A DNA stretch of 64,000 nucleotides from positions 1 to 64,000 of the forward strand of contig CAYXBB010000004.1 of NCBI GenBank assembly GCA_964463285.1, written 5' to 3'. The stretch comes from JAAZLS01 sp964463285 (lineage in GTDB: Bacteria > Bacillota > Dethiobacteria > DTU022). The position numbers and the translations under genes are program-made. The notes below the pieces were generated by a model that was not told the origin of the DNA, ran no database searches, and saw only the letters and a program-made list of their open reading frames with translations. Positions 53,064 through 61,640 of the stretch are shown here, piece by piece (the stretch's first letter is position 1; each line of letters begins with the position of its first letter).

Positions 53064-53099
53064 AAGCCCTGCTTAATGAAAAAACATTAGGCGGGGCTT
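53064..53099. other. 15-bp imperfect hairpin after the UPF0173 gene
   Basis: AAGCCCTGCTTAATG and CATTAGGCGGGGCTT flank six A residues; the only two non-Watson-Crick positions are G-T pairs. On the minus strand it is followed by TTTGTCC. It could be a terminator or the remnant of a small mobile repeat. Positions 53100-53184 hold nothing else recognisable. Confidence 0.5.
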
Positions 53100-53184
53100 A
53101 AGAAACTTATAGGGGTCACGTAAAGATATCCCAGTCGCCGTAATATATGCCTGAAAGAATGCCGGCGATTCCATTATGATATAG

Positions 53185-53367
53185 AACAGTTATTTTAATG
53201 AATATTTAAACATTCGCGGTATTGATGTTGAATACCTGGATATAATAGCCGGCAACTTTGTAATTGTCGGCCGGGAAAAAAATGGTAACCGGGATCTGCA
53301 AAAAAAAGTTAACCTCACCCCGGTTTTTAAAGGAAATCATGATAGTATATTGAATATGTTTTGTTGA
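53185..53367 (+). pseudogene. Open fragment without start codon (possible gene remnant)
   Basis: Sixty sense codons run from just after a TAG (53182-53184) to TGA (53365-53367) and read as protein-like sequence (IRGIDVEYLDIIAGNFVIV, then NLTPVFKGNHDSIL), but without a plausible start or ribosome site. It may be the tail of a decayed gene. No family is recognised, and chance cannot be excluded. Confidence 0.3.
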
Positions 53368-53392
53368 GATTGTGCTGAATCCAACATATTAT
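53364..53392 (+). promoter_or_regulatory. Promoter of the 53.5-64 kb operon
   Basis: -35 TTGAGA (53364-53369), 17-base spacer, -10 TATTAT (53387-53392), about 74 bases before the first gene. Confidence 0.6.
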
Positions 53393-53465
53393 TACCCGCA
53401 GAAATTACCCGGCATCGGGGTTTCGTATTGACACCGATGACAAGAAAGGAAACAACGGCATACTT

Positions 53466-55778
53466 ATGAAAAGGTTTTTTGTTTTTGTACTGGCCGCTGC
53501 TTTTATGCTGGCGATCCTGCCCCGAAGCGCCGCCGCAAAAGTAGACTACAAGTACGAGCTAAATTTTAACCGGGAGTATTACCTCAGCACCTGGAATGAA
53601 CTGAGGGTAACGGTTCAAAACCCGGGCGGACCCGACTGGCAGGGGACGGTAGAGGTGGAACGGGGCGGCCGCTACTCAAAAGAGATATTTGTGGCAGAGG
53701 ACTCGGAGGTAACGGTCTTTTTCTACCTCCCTCCTCAAAATATTATTAACACATTTTTTCAGGACTATGACAGTGGGCTGAGAATACATTTGAAAGATAA
53801 ACAGCAGCGGTCGGTGAAATCGGGCCAGGGAAGTTTCAATGAAGGAGCCGATAGAAGTTTGCTGATGGGCATACTGTCCACCGAGCCGGATAAATTTAAT
53901 CGCTTAACCAACCTGGCGCCGGATTCTTTGGTCTCAAAATCAAAGGTTATCCCTTTAAAAAGCCATCATTTCGATCATTACATGTACATGGGTAATTTTG
54001 CCGTGATTGCGCTCAGCGATACCGAAACCCTGCAGCTAACACCGGAGCAGCAGGAAAACCTGGACCGCTGGGTCGCGGGCGGAGGGCTGCTGGTGATAGG
54101 CGGGGGCCGGGGCTGGCAAAAAAATGCGGCGACGGTGCCGTCGTCCCTGCTGCCGTTTATCCCTAGCGGGGCGGTAGAGGTTGATAGTCTTTCCCCGTTA
54201 ACGACCCGGGTTAAACTGGTAGAAAACACCGGCCGCCGTTTTCTGCTGACCACGGGCAGCCTGGCCCCCGGGCGGGGGGAAATTTTGCTGGAGGCCGCCG
54301 AAGGCCCGCTTTTAATTGTCGGTAACTACGGACGGGGAAGGGTAATTTACTCTACCTTGAATCTGGAAGATCCCCCCTTTGACAATCCTTTAAACTTTGA
54401 AAGCATGTGGAGTTTTATAATCGGCGGGAACATAGGAAAACTATTCGAGACTACCGGTCAACAGGGATATTGGGGATTTTCCCAGCTGCTTTCCAGCCTG
54501 GCTCTGGGAAACGCCGACCTGATTTTTCTCTCCCCGTTCAAACTTTTTTTCGGGCTGCTGTTTTACATACTGCTGGTAGGCCCCATCAGCTATTTTATAC
54601 TTAAACGGCGGCAGAAATGGGAGTGGAGCTGGTTTACCGTCCCCGCGCTGGCCATTGTTTTTACCGGGGCTATCTATGCTACCGGCAGCAGCGGGCGTCA
54701 ATCCGAACTAACCCATTATCAGGTAAACATCTATGATGTTTTTGAGGGCAATCAGGCCTCGGTGGAAGGCTACAGCGGCCTGTTTATTCCCCGGCGAGGT
54801 AGCCTTGCCCTTAACACCGATTGCCCGGCGCTGGCCGCCGGGAAGGGAGCGACACTCACCGCCGGCAGCAGTCCCCGGGAAACCGCAATCCAGATAACAA
54901 ATCCCCCCCTCTGGTCTATACAGCGGTTTTATGCCTGTGATATGGCCCTTCTGGACGGGCCCATCGAGCTAAGCGCCTCCGCCGACCAATCCGGTGGATC
55001 AATTACGGTTACCAACCGGAGCGGCGTGGAGATGTTCGACAGTTATGCCCGCCTGGGCGACGAGTGGTTCAGAACCGGACCCCTGAGCGTCGGCCAGAGT
55101 AAGACCGTTTCCCCGGGACGGGGAGAACATTTTGAATTATCGGGTATCCTGGAACATTACCGGGGAAACCGAGGCCAGTCGATGCCTTACCCGGGTTACA
55201 GCAGCCTGGATGAACTGTTTACCGGTGGGGGGCTGCTGTGGATCGGGTTCAACGATAACCTACAACCCTTCCCACTGGGGGATAAAACCGAAACGGTTCC
55301 CTTTAATATATTCCGGGTATACTGCGAGCCTTCGCAGCTCAACCTGGCGCCCACCTTCAACTTGCCCGAAGGGTGGTTTGAACCCCAGGTGGTAAATATG
55401 GGAGGAGATGTCCAGGAGCTGTACATGGACCGCCCCATGTACAATTATGAATACCACTCTTACGGACAGGGCTGGGTTGATTTTCAGTTTACCTTCCCAC
55501 CGGGCATCGACTATGAAAGCGGCAGCTACAAGTTGAACTTTTCTCATGTCGGCGGCAACGGATATCTCGATGTACAGGTATTCAACCACCGGCTGCAGGA
55601 ATGGCAGAAGGTCGGAAACCTGAGAGTTGGCGGCAGCTATAGTGCCGGAGAATTTATTTTATCCGATCTGGATCAGATCCTCGAAGGCGACCGGCTGCTG
55701 GTAAGAATAAATTATGACGGAGAAATATGGTTTATGATAAACCGCATCCTGAGCGTACAGGGGGGCCGGCTTAAATGA
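53466..55778 (+). CDS. Large exported/membrane protein of unknown function
   Basis: A 770-residue protein with a signal peptide (cleaved after RSAAA). The first 330 residues are extracellular and include a Rossmann-like segment, NLDRWVAGGGLLVIGGG, reminiscent of the amidotransferase-like domain seen in BatA-type proteins. Two membrane helices follow (about residues 355-410, around FFGLLFYILLVGPISYFIL). A further extracellular beta-rich region ends the protein. There is an AAAGGA 15 bases before the ATG. Its stop overlaps the ABC ATPase start (ATGA), so it belongs to the same operon. I do not recognise an enzymatic activity. Confidence 0.8.
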   Translation: MKRFFVFVLAAAFMLAILPRSAAAKVDYKYELNFNREYYLSTWNELRVTVQNPGGPDWQGTVEVERGGRYSKEIFVAEDSEVTVFFYLPPQNIINTFFQDYDSGLRIHLKDKQQRSVKSGQGSFNEGADRSLLMGILSTEPDKFNRLTNLAPDSLVSKSKVIPLKSHHFDHYMYMGNFAVIALSDTETLQLTPEQQENLDRWVAGGGLLVIGGGRGWQKNAATVPSSLLPFIPSGAVEVDSLSPLTTRVKLVENTGRRFLLTTGSLAPGRGEILLEAAEGPLLIVGNYGRGRVIYSTLNLEDPPFDNPLNFESMWSFIIGGNIGKLFETTGQQGYWGFSQLLSSLALGNADLIFLSPFKLFFGLLFYILLVGPISYFILKRRQKWEWSWFTVPALAIVFTGAIYATGSSGRQSELTHYQVNIYDVFEGNQASVEGYSGLFIPRRGSLALNTDCPALAAGKGATLTAGSSPRETAIQITNPPLWSIQRFYACDMALLDGPIELSASADQSGGSITVTNRSGVEMFDSYARLGDEWFRTGPLSVGQSKTVSPGRGEHFELSGILEHYRGNRGQSMPYPGYSSLDELFTGGGLLWIGFNDNLQPFPLGDKTETVPFNIFRVYCEPSQLNLAPTFNLPEGWFEPQVVNMGGDVQELYMDRPMYNYEYHSYGQGWVDFQFTFPPGIDYESGSYKLNFSHVGGNGYLDVQVFNHRLQEWQKVGNLRVGGSYSAGEFILSDLDQILEGDRLLVRINYDGEIWFMINRILSVQGGRLK

Positions 55779-56722
55779 TCACCGTAAACGGTTTAACCAA
55801 GCGGTTTGGAACATTTACCGCCGTGGATAAAATAAACTTTACGGTGGATGAAGGCAGTATCTTTGGTTTTGTCGGCCCCAACGGTGCCGGCAAAACCACC
55901 ACCTTGCGCATCCTGGCCACCTTGCTGGCCAAGACCTCCGGGGAAGTGGAGATCGACGGCCAGTCCATCTTTACCGATCTCCGGCGCACCAGGAAACTGA
56001 TCGGCTACATGCCCGATTTTTTTGGAGTCTATGACGATTTGAGAGTCAGCGAATACCTGGAATTCTACGGCGAAGCCGCCGGCTGCCTGATCGCGGACGT
56101 TCAAAAATCCATGCCCTCCCTGCTGGAGCTGGTGGGCCTGAGCGATCAGATAAACGATTTTGTTAATCACCTCTCCCGGGGAATGAAACAAAGACTTTGT
56201 CTGGCCCGGACGCTGATTCACGAACCCCGGATTTTGATCTTGGATGAACCCGCCTCCGGATTGGACCCCAGGGCCCGGATCGAACTCCGGCATATCTTGG
56301 AGGAACTGAGGCGGATGGGCAAAACCATTATTATCAGCTCCCATATTCTATCGGAACTGGCTCAAATATGCAGCCATATCGGAATCATCAATCACGGCAA
56401 GCTGCCCATCTGCGGGTCGATCTCCGAGGTGCTGGCATTAATTGAAGGCGACGCCCTGATCGAGATAGGGATTATGGAACCGGTTGAACCCGCCCGGTTA
56501 TGGCTACTGGAACAGCAAGGGATAAAAAACGCGCTTTTGAACCACAAGGGGAGCCTGGAAGTTCTATTCAGCGGCAGCAAAGAAGCCCAGTCAAAACTAC
56601 TAAGGGAACTTTCGGCCCGTTTCCCGGTCTTTTATTTCAACCCGGCGGGAAATAACCTGGAGGAACTGTTTATGAAAATTACTGAGGAGGCCCCCGATGA
56701 GAATCAATCCTCTGTTAGCTAA
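55775..56722 (+). CDS. ABC exporter ATP-binding protein
   Basis: A 315-residue ATPase: Walker A GPNGAGKTT, Q-loop region YMPDFFGVYDDLRVSEYLEF, signature LSRGMKQRLCLARTL (an R replaces the second G) and Walker B ILILDEPASGLDP, with the switch His in IIISSHILSE. The C-terminal 80 residues are an accessory domain typical of ABC-2 exporters. It overlaps the gene before and the permease after, so the three form one unit. Confidence 0.93.
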   Translation: MITVNGLTKRFGTFTAVDKINFTVDEGSIFGFVGPNGAGKTTTLRILATLLAKTSGEVEIDGQSIFTDLRRTRKLIGYMPDFFGVYDDLRVSEYLEFYGEAAGCLIADVQKSMPSLLELVGLSDQINDFVNHLSRGMKQRLCLARTLIHEPRILILDEPASGLDPRARIELRHILEELRRMGKTIIISSHILSELAQICSHIGIINHGKLPICGSISEVLALIEGDALIEIGIMEPVEPARLWLLEQQGIKNALLNHKGSLEVLFSGSKEAQSKLLRELSARFPVFYFNPAGNNLEELFMKITEEAPDENQSSVS

Positions 56723-57623
56723 AGAGCTAAGGCTGCGCATGCGTACCTGGCGCTCCTTTGCAGTGGTTTCCCTCTATTTGCTGGCCCTGGGGGGATTCTG
56801 CCTGTTTTTCTTCGCCAGTTTTACCAGCAATTTAAGACACGGCTATCAAGACCCCTCGGATGTGGGGCAGAACATGTTCTATGCTCTTACTTTTCTGCAG
56901 TGCGGGTTGCTCTATTTCCTGCTCCCCGGCCTGACCGCCAATGTGATCAGCGGAGAAAGGGAAAGCCAGACCTTTGATTTGCTGGTGTGCACCCAGCTTA
57001 CTCCGATGAATATTGTGCTGGGCAAGCTGACCGCCTCTTTAAGCACGATGCTGCTCCTGATTATCGCCTCCCTACCCCTGTACAGTATTGTGTTTCTATT
57101 AGGAGGCGTATCCCCGGCAGAAATAGCCACACTTATTGCCATCATGGTTATATCGGCCTTCAATTACGGCAGCTACTACCTCTACCTGTCCTCCCTTTTC
57201 CAGAGATCATCGATCGCCGTGCTGGCCGGCTACGCTTTAGCGCTTTTCCTCTCGGGGGGCACTTTGCTGATCAACGGCCTTTACGCCGCCCTGGTCGGCG
57301 GGCGAGGCTATCCCGGCCTCCCCCTCTATTACCTGCTGCTTTTCAACCCCCTGGCCCTGCTGGAATGGCTTTTCCCGGAACCGGGCCAGGAGATTGTTGG
57401 TCAACTTATGGAGATGGCTTCCAGATCGGCCTCTTATCCGTTAACCGGGCCCTTGAGCTGGCTCAGGTTCTGGCATGTTGCACTACTGGTGCATGTGGTG
57501 TTAGCGATAGTCGCCCTGCGGGCGGCTTCCCGGCTGGTGGATCCCTTGCACGCGGAAAAAAAGAGACGGCACCGGATAGTAAAACCACCGGCAATAGAAA
57601 AAACGACAGGTGGCCACCCTTAA
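56697..57623 (+). CDS. ABC-2 type exporter permease
   Basis: A 308-residue protein with six hydrophobic segments. SGERESQTFDLLVCTQLTPM near residue 85 is the conserved loop of GldF/ABC-2 permeases. It starts inside the ATPase gene (26-base overlap). Substrate unknown; in Bacteroidetes related systems serve gliding, while here the neighbours suggest envelope homeostasis. Confidence 0.9.
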   Translation: MRINPLLAKELRLRMRTWRSFAVVSLYLLALGGFCLFFFASFTSNLRHGYQDPSDVGQNMFYALTFLQCGLLYFLLPGLTANVISGERESQTFDLLVCTQLTPMNIVLGKLTASLSTMLLLIIASLPLYSIVFLLGGVSPAEIATLIAIMVISAFNYGSYYLYLSSLFQRSSIAVLAGYALALFLSGGTLLINGLYAALVGGRGYPGLPLYYLLLFNPLALLEWLFPEPGQEIVGQLMEMASRSASYPLTGPLSWLRFWHVALLVHVVLAIVALRAASRLVDPLHAEKKRRHRIVKPPAIEKTTGGHP

Positions 57624-57686
57624 AGGTAGCTTGCCGGGGCTGCTAGTGGAAAGTATGGTTTTGGCTATTTGCAACCCCAAGTAGTT

Positions 57687-57706
57687 CCCCCCTTTTCTAA
57701 AGGGGG
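57687..57706. repeat. C5T3/A3G5 hairpin repeat, copy 1
   Basis: CCCCCTTT-TCTA-AAGGGGG-type palindrome in the gap between the permease gene and the next gene, sharing the TTCCCCCC...AAGGGGG-C-GG layout with the copy at 61455-61476. This resembles a widespread bacterial intergenic repeat (REP-like), but only two copies are in the window. Confidence 0.5.
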
Positions 57707-57739
57707 CAGGAAGAATTTTCCCACAAAGGAGATTGATCT

Positions 57740-59407
57740 TTGGAATACCGCGGCAAACTGGAAGCCCTGCTTCCGGCAAAACAAACCTATTTCGGGCAGT
57801 ATATTTTACTTTGCCTGGTTAAACTGGCGACCCTTTTGCTGGGGTTAAATGCCTTGATCCGCCTGATTGCTGCCATGCTCTCCTTTTCTCCCGGATTGTG
57901 GCTAGCCTTTAACCTGGCCGCTACTGCTTTAGCAGCCGCTTATTTCTATATCGGCCGTCCCGGAGAGTTGCAGTTTGCTCGCTGGCTGGATGAAAAACTT
58001 AACAGCCAAGAGCGCCTGCAAACCCTGTTCGAACTGGAACAGGAAACCCCGAGGAAACGATCTGCCCCGGGGAAAACCGCCCGGAGGAAAAAAGGGGATC
58101 CGGGCACTCCTGCGAAAACTTGTTACCGGATTCAAACCAGCCCGGAGATGCGGGCTTGGTTTCTAGAAGAAACCGGCCGCTACCTAGCAGCCCACCCGCC
58201 GGCGGTTACCATTGACCGCCGCTTGTTCAGACACCGGCTGACCGGGCTATTTGCCGCCCTTATGGTTTGCGCAGCCATTTTTTATATCGCCCCCACCCTT
58301 TCAGAATGGGTAACCCGGGGCCAAGAACTGAAATCCGCCAGGCAGAAGGCGGAGCAAGAGATAGCAGAACTGGAAGGGCTGCTTTCGGGTGAGCCGCTTT
58401 TGGAGGAACTGCTGGCGGAATTGGCTACGATTAAAGAACAATTGGCCGAAAGCCTTGGCCCGGAAGAGGTGGCCCTGTCACTTCAGGAAGCCCGGGAACT
58501 GCTGGCGGAATATGCCGAAAAGCTGGATCAGGCCGAGGAGGCCTTTAAGCTTCCCGAAGAACTGATCTCGGCAAATAGCGCCGCTGAGATCGCCTCTGCC
58601 CTGCAAGAAGATCTCCGTTTTAACCGGCAGCTGCTGGAAAGCCTGCAGGGGTTGCAGAACCGACTGTTTCAGCTGAGTTCCGCCGGGGCGCTGGAGCTTA
58701 AAGGGGAACTCGAAAAGATCGAAAAGGCCCTGGAGGAGGGAACCGTTTCGGACAAAGATATCCGGGATCTGCTGGCGCTCATGGAACAGCTGGACCCGGC
58801 CTCCGCGGAAGCAGCAGTGCAGTCCGGGCTGAAACAACTGACCGGCGGCTCGGGGGGCGGCAGCTTCCCCGCAGGCAGCGGGGGTTCCGGCAAAGATTCA
58901 AATAACCATAGTGACAGCACCGGCAGTGCAGCCGGCAACAACTCTCAAGAGCCGGGTGCAGGCCAGGGAAAGGGGGGCCCCGGAGACGGGGAAGGACAGG
59001 GGAGCCCGGGTGAAAGCCCCGGTAATTCTGGAAACTCCGGACAAAGCGGCTCGGGCGCCTCCGGTGAAGGAGCCGGACAGCAGGGCAGCGGAGCGGGAAA
59101 GAATTCGGGCAGCGGGAGCAGCAGCGGGGAGGGGCAGGGCGGAGGCACCGGCAGCGGGGCACTTTCGGAACAGCAATATTATTTTATTCCCGGCGATCAG
59201 CAGGTGAATCTTGCGGGTGCCGGGGAAGAAAGCTCTTATACCTGGCAAGAGCTGATCAAGTATAATCCCGGGCTGGTACCGGAGAACCTGTCTTCTTATT
59301 ACGACAGCTATTACCGCCAGGGGATCAGTTCCATCAACCGCGGCCAGGTACCCCAACCGCTGGAAAACTACCTGCGGACTTATTTCCAGGCAATCACACC
59401 ACCGTAA
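57740..59407 (+). CDS. Membrane-anchored coiled-coil protein with Gly/Ser-rich linker
   Basis: A 555-residue protein with three likely membrane helices (two within about residues 25-75 and one near 170-190), a long acidic coiled coil (about 195-350), a strikingly low-complexity Gly/Ser/Glu linker (about 370-475), and a C-terminal conserved Tyr-rich segment (SSYTWQELIKYNPGLVPENL, then YYDSYYRQGISSI). The start is TTG after AAAGGAG. The layout recalls DUF4175-like proteins next to MoxR operons. It probably spans the envelope and links to the MoxR/vWA proteins that follow; this is inference. Confidence 0.75.
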   Translation: MEYRGKLEALLPAKQTYFGQYILLCLVKLATLLLGLNALIRLIAAMLSFSPGLWLAFNLAATALAAAYFYIGRPGELQFARWLDEKLNSQERLQTLFELEQETPRKRSAPGKTARRKKGDPGTPAKTCYRIQTSPEMRAWFLEETGRYLAAHPPAVTIDRRLFRHRLTGLFAALMVCAAIFYIAPTLSEWVTRGQELKSARQKAEQEIAELEGLLSGEPLLEELLAELATIKEQLAESLGPEEVALSLQEARELLAEYAEKLDQAEEAFKLPEELISANSAAEIASALQEDLRFNRQLLESLQGLQNRLFQLSSAGALELKGELEKIEKALEEGTVSDKDIRDLLALMEQLDPASAEAAVQSGLKQLTGGSGGGSFPAGSGGSGKDSNNHSDSTGSAAGNNSQEPGAGQGKGGPGDGEGQGSPGESPGNSGNSGQSGSGASGEGAGQQGSGAGKNSGSGSSSGEGQGGGTGSGALSEQQYYFIPGDQQVNLAGAGEESSYTWQELIKYNPGLVPENLSSYYDSYYRQGISSINRGQVPQPLENYLRTYFQAITPP

Positions 59408-59469
59408 CAATAACAGGGTGATCTGCAGGCATACAGCAACTTAATTTGAAGATAAAGGGGAACTCAACC

Positions 59470-60438
59470 ATGGACCGGAACCTCCAGTTGGTGGAAAAAA
59501 TAAAGAAGGTAAAAGAAGAGATCGGGCAGGTTATCGTGGGTCAGCAGGAGGTAGTGGAATTGTGCCTGGCAGCGATGCTGGCCGGTGGCCACGTGTTGCT
59601 GGAAGGGGTGCCGGGGCTGGGCAAAACCCTGCTGGTGACCACTCTGGGCCAGGTGTTCAACATCTCCTATAACCGGATCCAGTTTACCCCCGACCTGATG
59701 CCGGCCGATATTACCGGCACCAACCTGATTACCCCCGGCAGCGACCAAGGATTTGAATTCAAACCGGGGCCGGTATTTGCCAACCTGGTGTTGGCAGACG
59801 AGATAAACCGGGCCACTCCCAAGACCCAGAGCGCTTTGCTGGAGTGCATGCAAGAAAAACGGGTAACCGTATTCGGCCGGACCTGGCCGCTTACCCTGCC
59901 CTTTTTCGTCATCGCCACCCAAAACCCGCTGGAGATGGAGGGTACCTACCCCCTTCCGGAAGCCCAGCTGGACCGCTTCCTGTTCAAAATATTGATCCAT
60001 TACCCTTCTTTGGAAGAGCTAAAAGAGATCGTGATCAGAACCACCGGCCAGGAGCAGGCACCGCCCCAGGCCCAAATGAGCGGCCCGGAGATTCTGGAAT
60101 TCAATCACCTGGCCCGGCAGGTGCCCATCGCCGAAAAGGTGCTGGAGTATGCTTTAAAAATCTTGAGGGCCACCCACCCCGGAAATGATCTGGCGGGAGA
60201 AAAGGTTAACCGCTACGTAAAGGTGGGCGCCAGCCCCCGGGGTGTGCAAAGCATAATTTTGGCGGCCAAGGTGATTGCTCTCCTGGAGGGACGATTTAAC
60301 GTCAGTTTCAGCGACCTGGAACGGGTGACCCTGCCCGCCCTGCGCCATCGGCTGATCCTCAATTTTGAGGCGCTGGGGGAAGCGGTAACCACGGATGAAA
60401 TTGTGCAGGAAATTCTTCAGACCGTAGAGAGAGGTTAA
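59470..60438 (+). CDS. MoxR-family AAA+ ATPase
   Basis: A 322-residue MoxR ATPase: Walker A LEGVPGLGKTLLV, Walker B LVLADEINRATPK, sensor 1 IATQNPLEMEGTYPLPEAQL, and sensor 2 GASPRGVQSII. These act as chaperones for vWA-domain proteins. The ATG at 59470 has AAAGGGG nine bases upstream; a TTG start 24 bases earlier overlaps that site. DUF58 follows directly, the usual MoxR partner. Confidence 0.95.
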   Translation: MDRNLQLVEKIKKVKEEIGQVIVGQQEVVELCLAAMLAGGHVLLEGVPGLGKTLLVTTLGQVFNISYNRIQFTPDLMPADITGTNLITPGSDQGFEFKPGPVFANLVLADEINRATPKTQSALLECMQEKRVTVFGRTWPLTLPFFVIATQNPLEMEGTYPLPEAQLDRFLFKILIHYPSLEELKEIVIRTTGQEQAPPQAQMSGPEILEFNHLARQVPIAEKVLEYALKILRATHPGNDLAGEKVNRYVKVGASPRGVQSIILAAKVIALLEGRFNVSFSDLERVTLPALRHRLILNFEALGEAVTTDEIVQEILQTVERG

Positions 60439-60439
60439 C

Positions 60440-61315
60440 ATGGAATGTTCCCTGTCCCTGGACCTTCACCGCCTGGACCGATTGATCATCTCCTTTAAGG
60501 GAGGGTTGAGCGGGTTTTACAGCGGCCAGCGGCTTACTAACAAGTACGGAAGCTCACTGGAATTTGCCGATTACCGCCCCTATTTGCCGGGTGATGATAT
60601 TCGGCGGATCGATTGGCTGCTTTACGGGCGCTCCGATCGCCTGTATACCCGGCTTAACCGGGGCGAGGTGGACGCCACTGTTAATTTTTTGATTGACGGC
60701 AGCGGCTCCATGAACTGGGGAGATCCCCACAAAGGGTGGCGGGCCCTGCAGTTAACCCTGGCCTTGAGCTATATCAGCCTGCAATCTTACGACCGGGTGG
60801 CGATCGGCCTGGGCTGCAAAGACATTGGCACCTATCTTCCGCCTCTCTACGGTAAGGGGGCTTTCCCCCGGTTAACCCGGTTCCTGCAGCAGCAGGAGTT
60901 CAACCGGGAAGGCGATCTGAACCTGCTTCTGACCTCCTTTCAAAAGGTGCTGAGGCCCCGGCAGATGACCGTGCTAGTCTCCGATTTCCTCTCCCCCGGC
61001 GGCTACCGGGCCGGCCTGGAGCGGCTGCTGACCACTCGCCAAGAACTACTACTGATTCACCTGGCCAGCCCCGACGAGCTGGAACCGGCGTTTGCCGGCC
61101 CGGTAGCTCTGCAGGACGTGGAAACCGATCGCAGAAAAGAGGTTACTGTGGATCCTCACATCCGGCGGCACTATCAGCAGGCGGCCGAGCAACACCGGCA
61201 GGAAATTGCTAATTTTTCCCGGCAACGGGATATCAATTATCTGTTTTACAATACGGTACAGGATCCGGTGGAATTTTTATTGGCCTCCGCCCCCCGCCTA
61301 TTCAAAACCATGTAA
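60440..61315 (+). CDS. DUF58-domain protein (vWA-like)
   Basis: A 291-residue soluble protein. FADYRPYLPGDDIRRIDWLLYGRSDRLY near residue 42 is the DUF58 signature, split here as FADYRPYLPGDDIRRIDW plus the rest, and LIDGSGSMNWG (near 86) is a metal-ion-dependent adhesion-site-like motif. It starts one base after the MoxR stop and almost certainly works with it. Confidence 0.93.
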   Translation: MECSLSLDLHRLDRLIISFKGGLSGFYSGQRLTNKYGSSLEFADYRPYLPGDDIRRIDWLLYGRSDRLYTRLNRGEVDATVNFLIDGSGSMNWGDPHKGWRALQLTLALSYISLQSYDRVAIGLGCKDIGTYLPPLYGKGAFPRLTRFLQQQEFNREGDLNLLLTSFQKVLRPRQMTVLVSDFLSPGGYRAGLERLLTTRQELLLIHLASPDELEPAFAGPVALQDVETDRRKEVTVDPHIRRHYQQAAEQHRQEIANFSRQRDINYLFYNTVQDPVEFLLASAPRLFKTM

Positions 61316-61640
61316 CCTGGGGACGGAATTGTTGTCACGGCGTGGCTATTGTATCCATCTTATAAGGAGGCTAGTGCATCACTTTTGGAGCTCTTGTATC
61401 CTTCTTTCTAAGAAAGCTATCGTATCATTTTTGGAAAAGGAATTTATTCGCTTCTCCCCCCTTTGGAAAAGGGGGGCCGGGGGGATTTGGGATTTCTTGG
61501 AGAAAACCCGGCAGTTCATTGATCAGGCCGAGGATCAGCAGAAAGATGAGAAAACCTTTTTTCGTTTGATTATAAGGATATGAAAAGATATAAATGTAGG
61601 GGCGTGGCAAGCCTCGCCCGGAAGAAAGGGTGACCCTTAA
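61316..61640 (+). other. Intergenic stretch between the DUF58 and BatA-like genes
   Basis: A 325-base gap with no credible gene; an overlapping 125-codon frame is a shadow of the DUF58 gene and repeats. It holds the C5T3/A3G5 hairpin copy at 61455-61476. No promoter is clear. Confidence 0.5.
61455..61476. repeat. C5T3/A3G5 hairpin repeat, copy 2
   Basis: CCCCCCTTT-GG-AAAAGGGGGG palindrome followed by CCGGGGGGATTT, the fuller version of the repeat at 57687-57706. Confidence 0.55.

Noticed and set aside
53064..53099. Hairpin as an insertion-sequence end
   Set aside because: No second end, no transposase and no target duplication could be seen; kept only as a hairpin.
61206..61583. 125-codon frame after the DUF58 gene
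   Set aside because: It starts inside DUF58 in another frame and reads through the palindromic repeat; no protein-like features.
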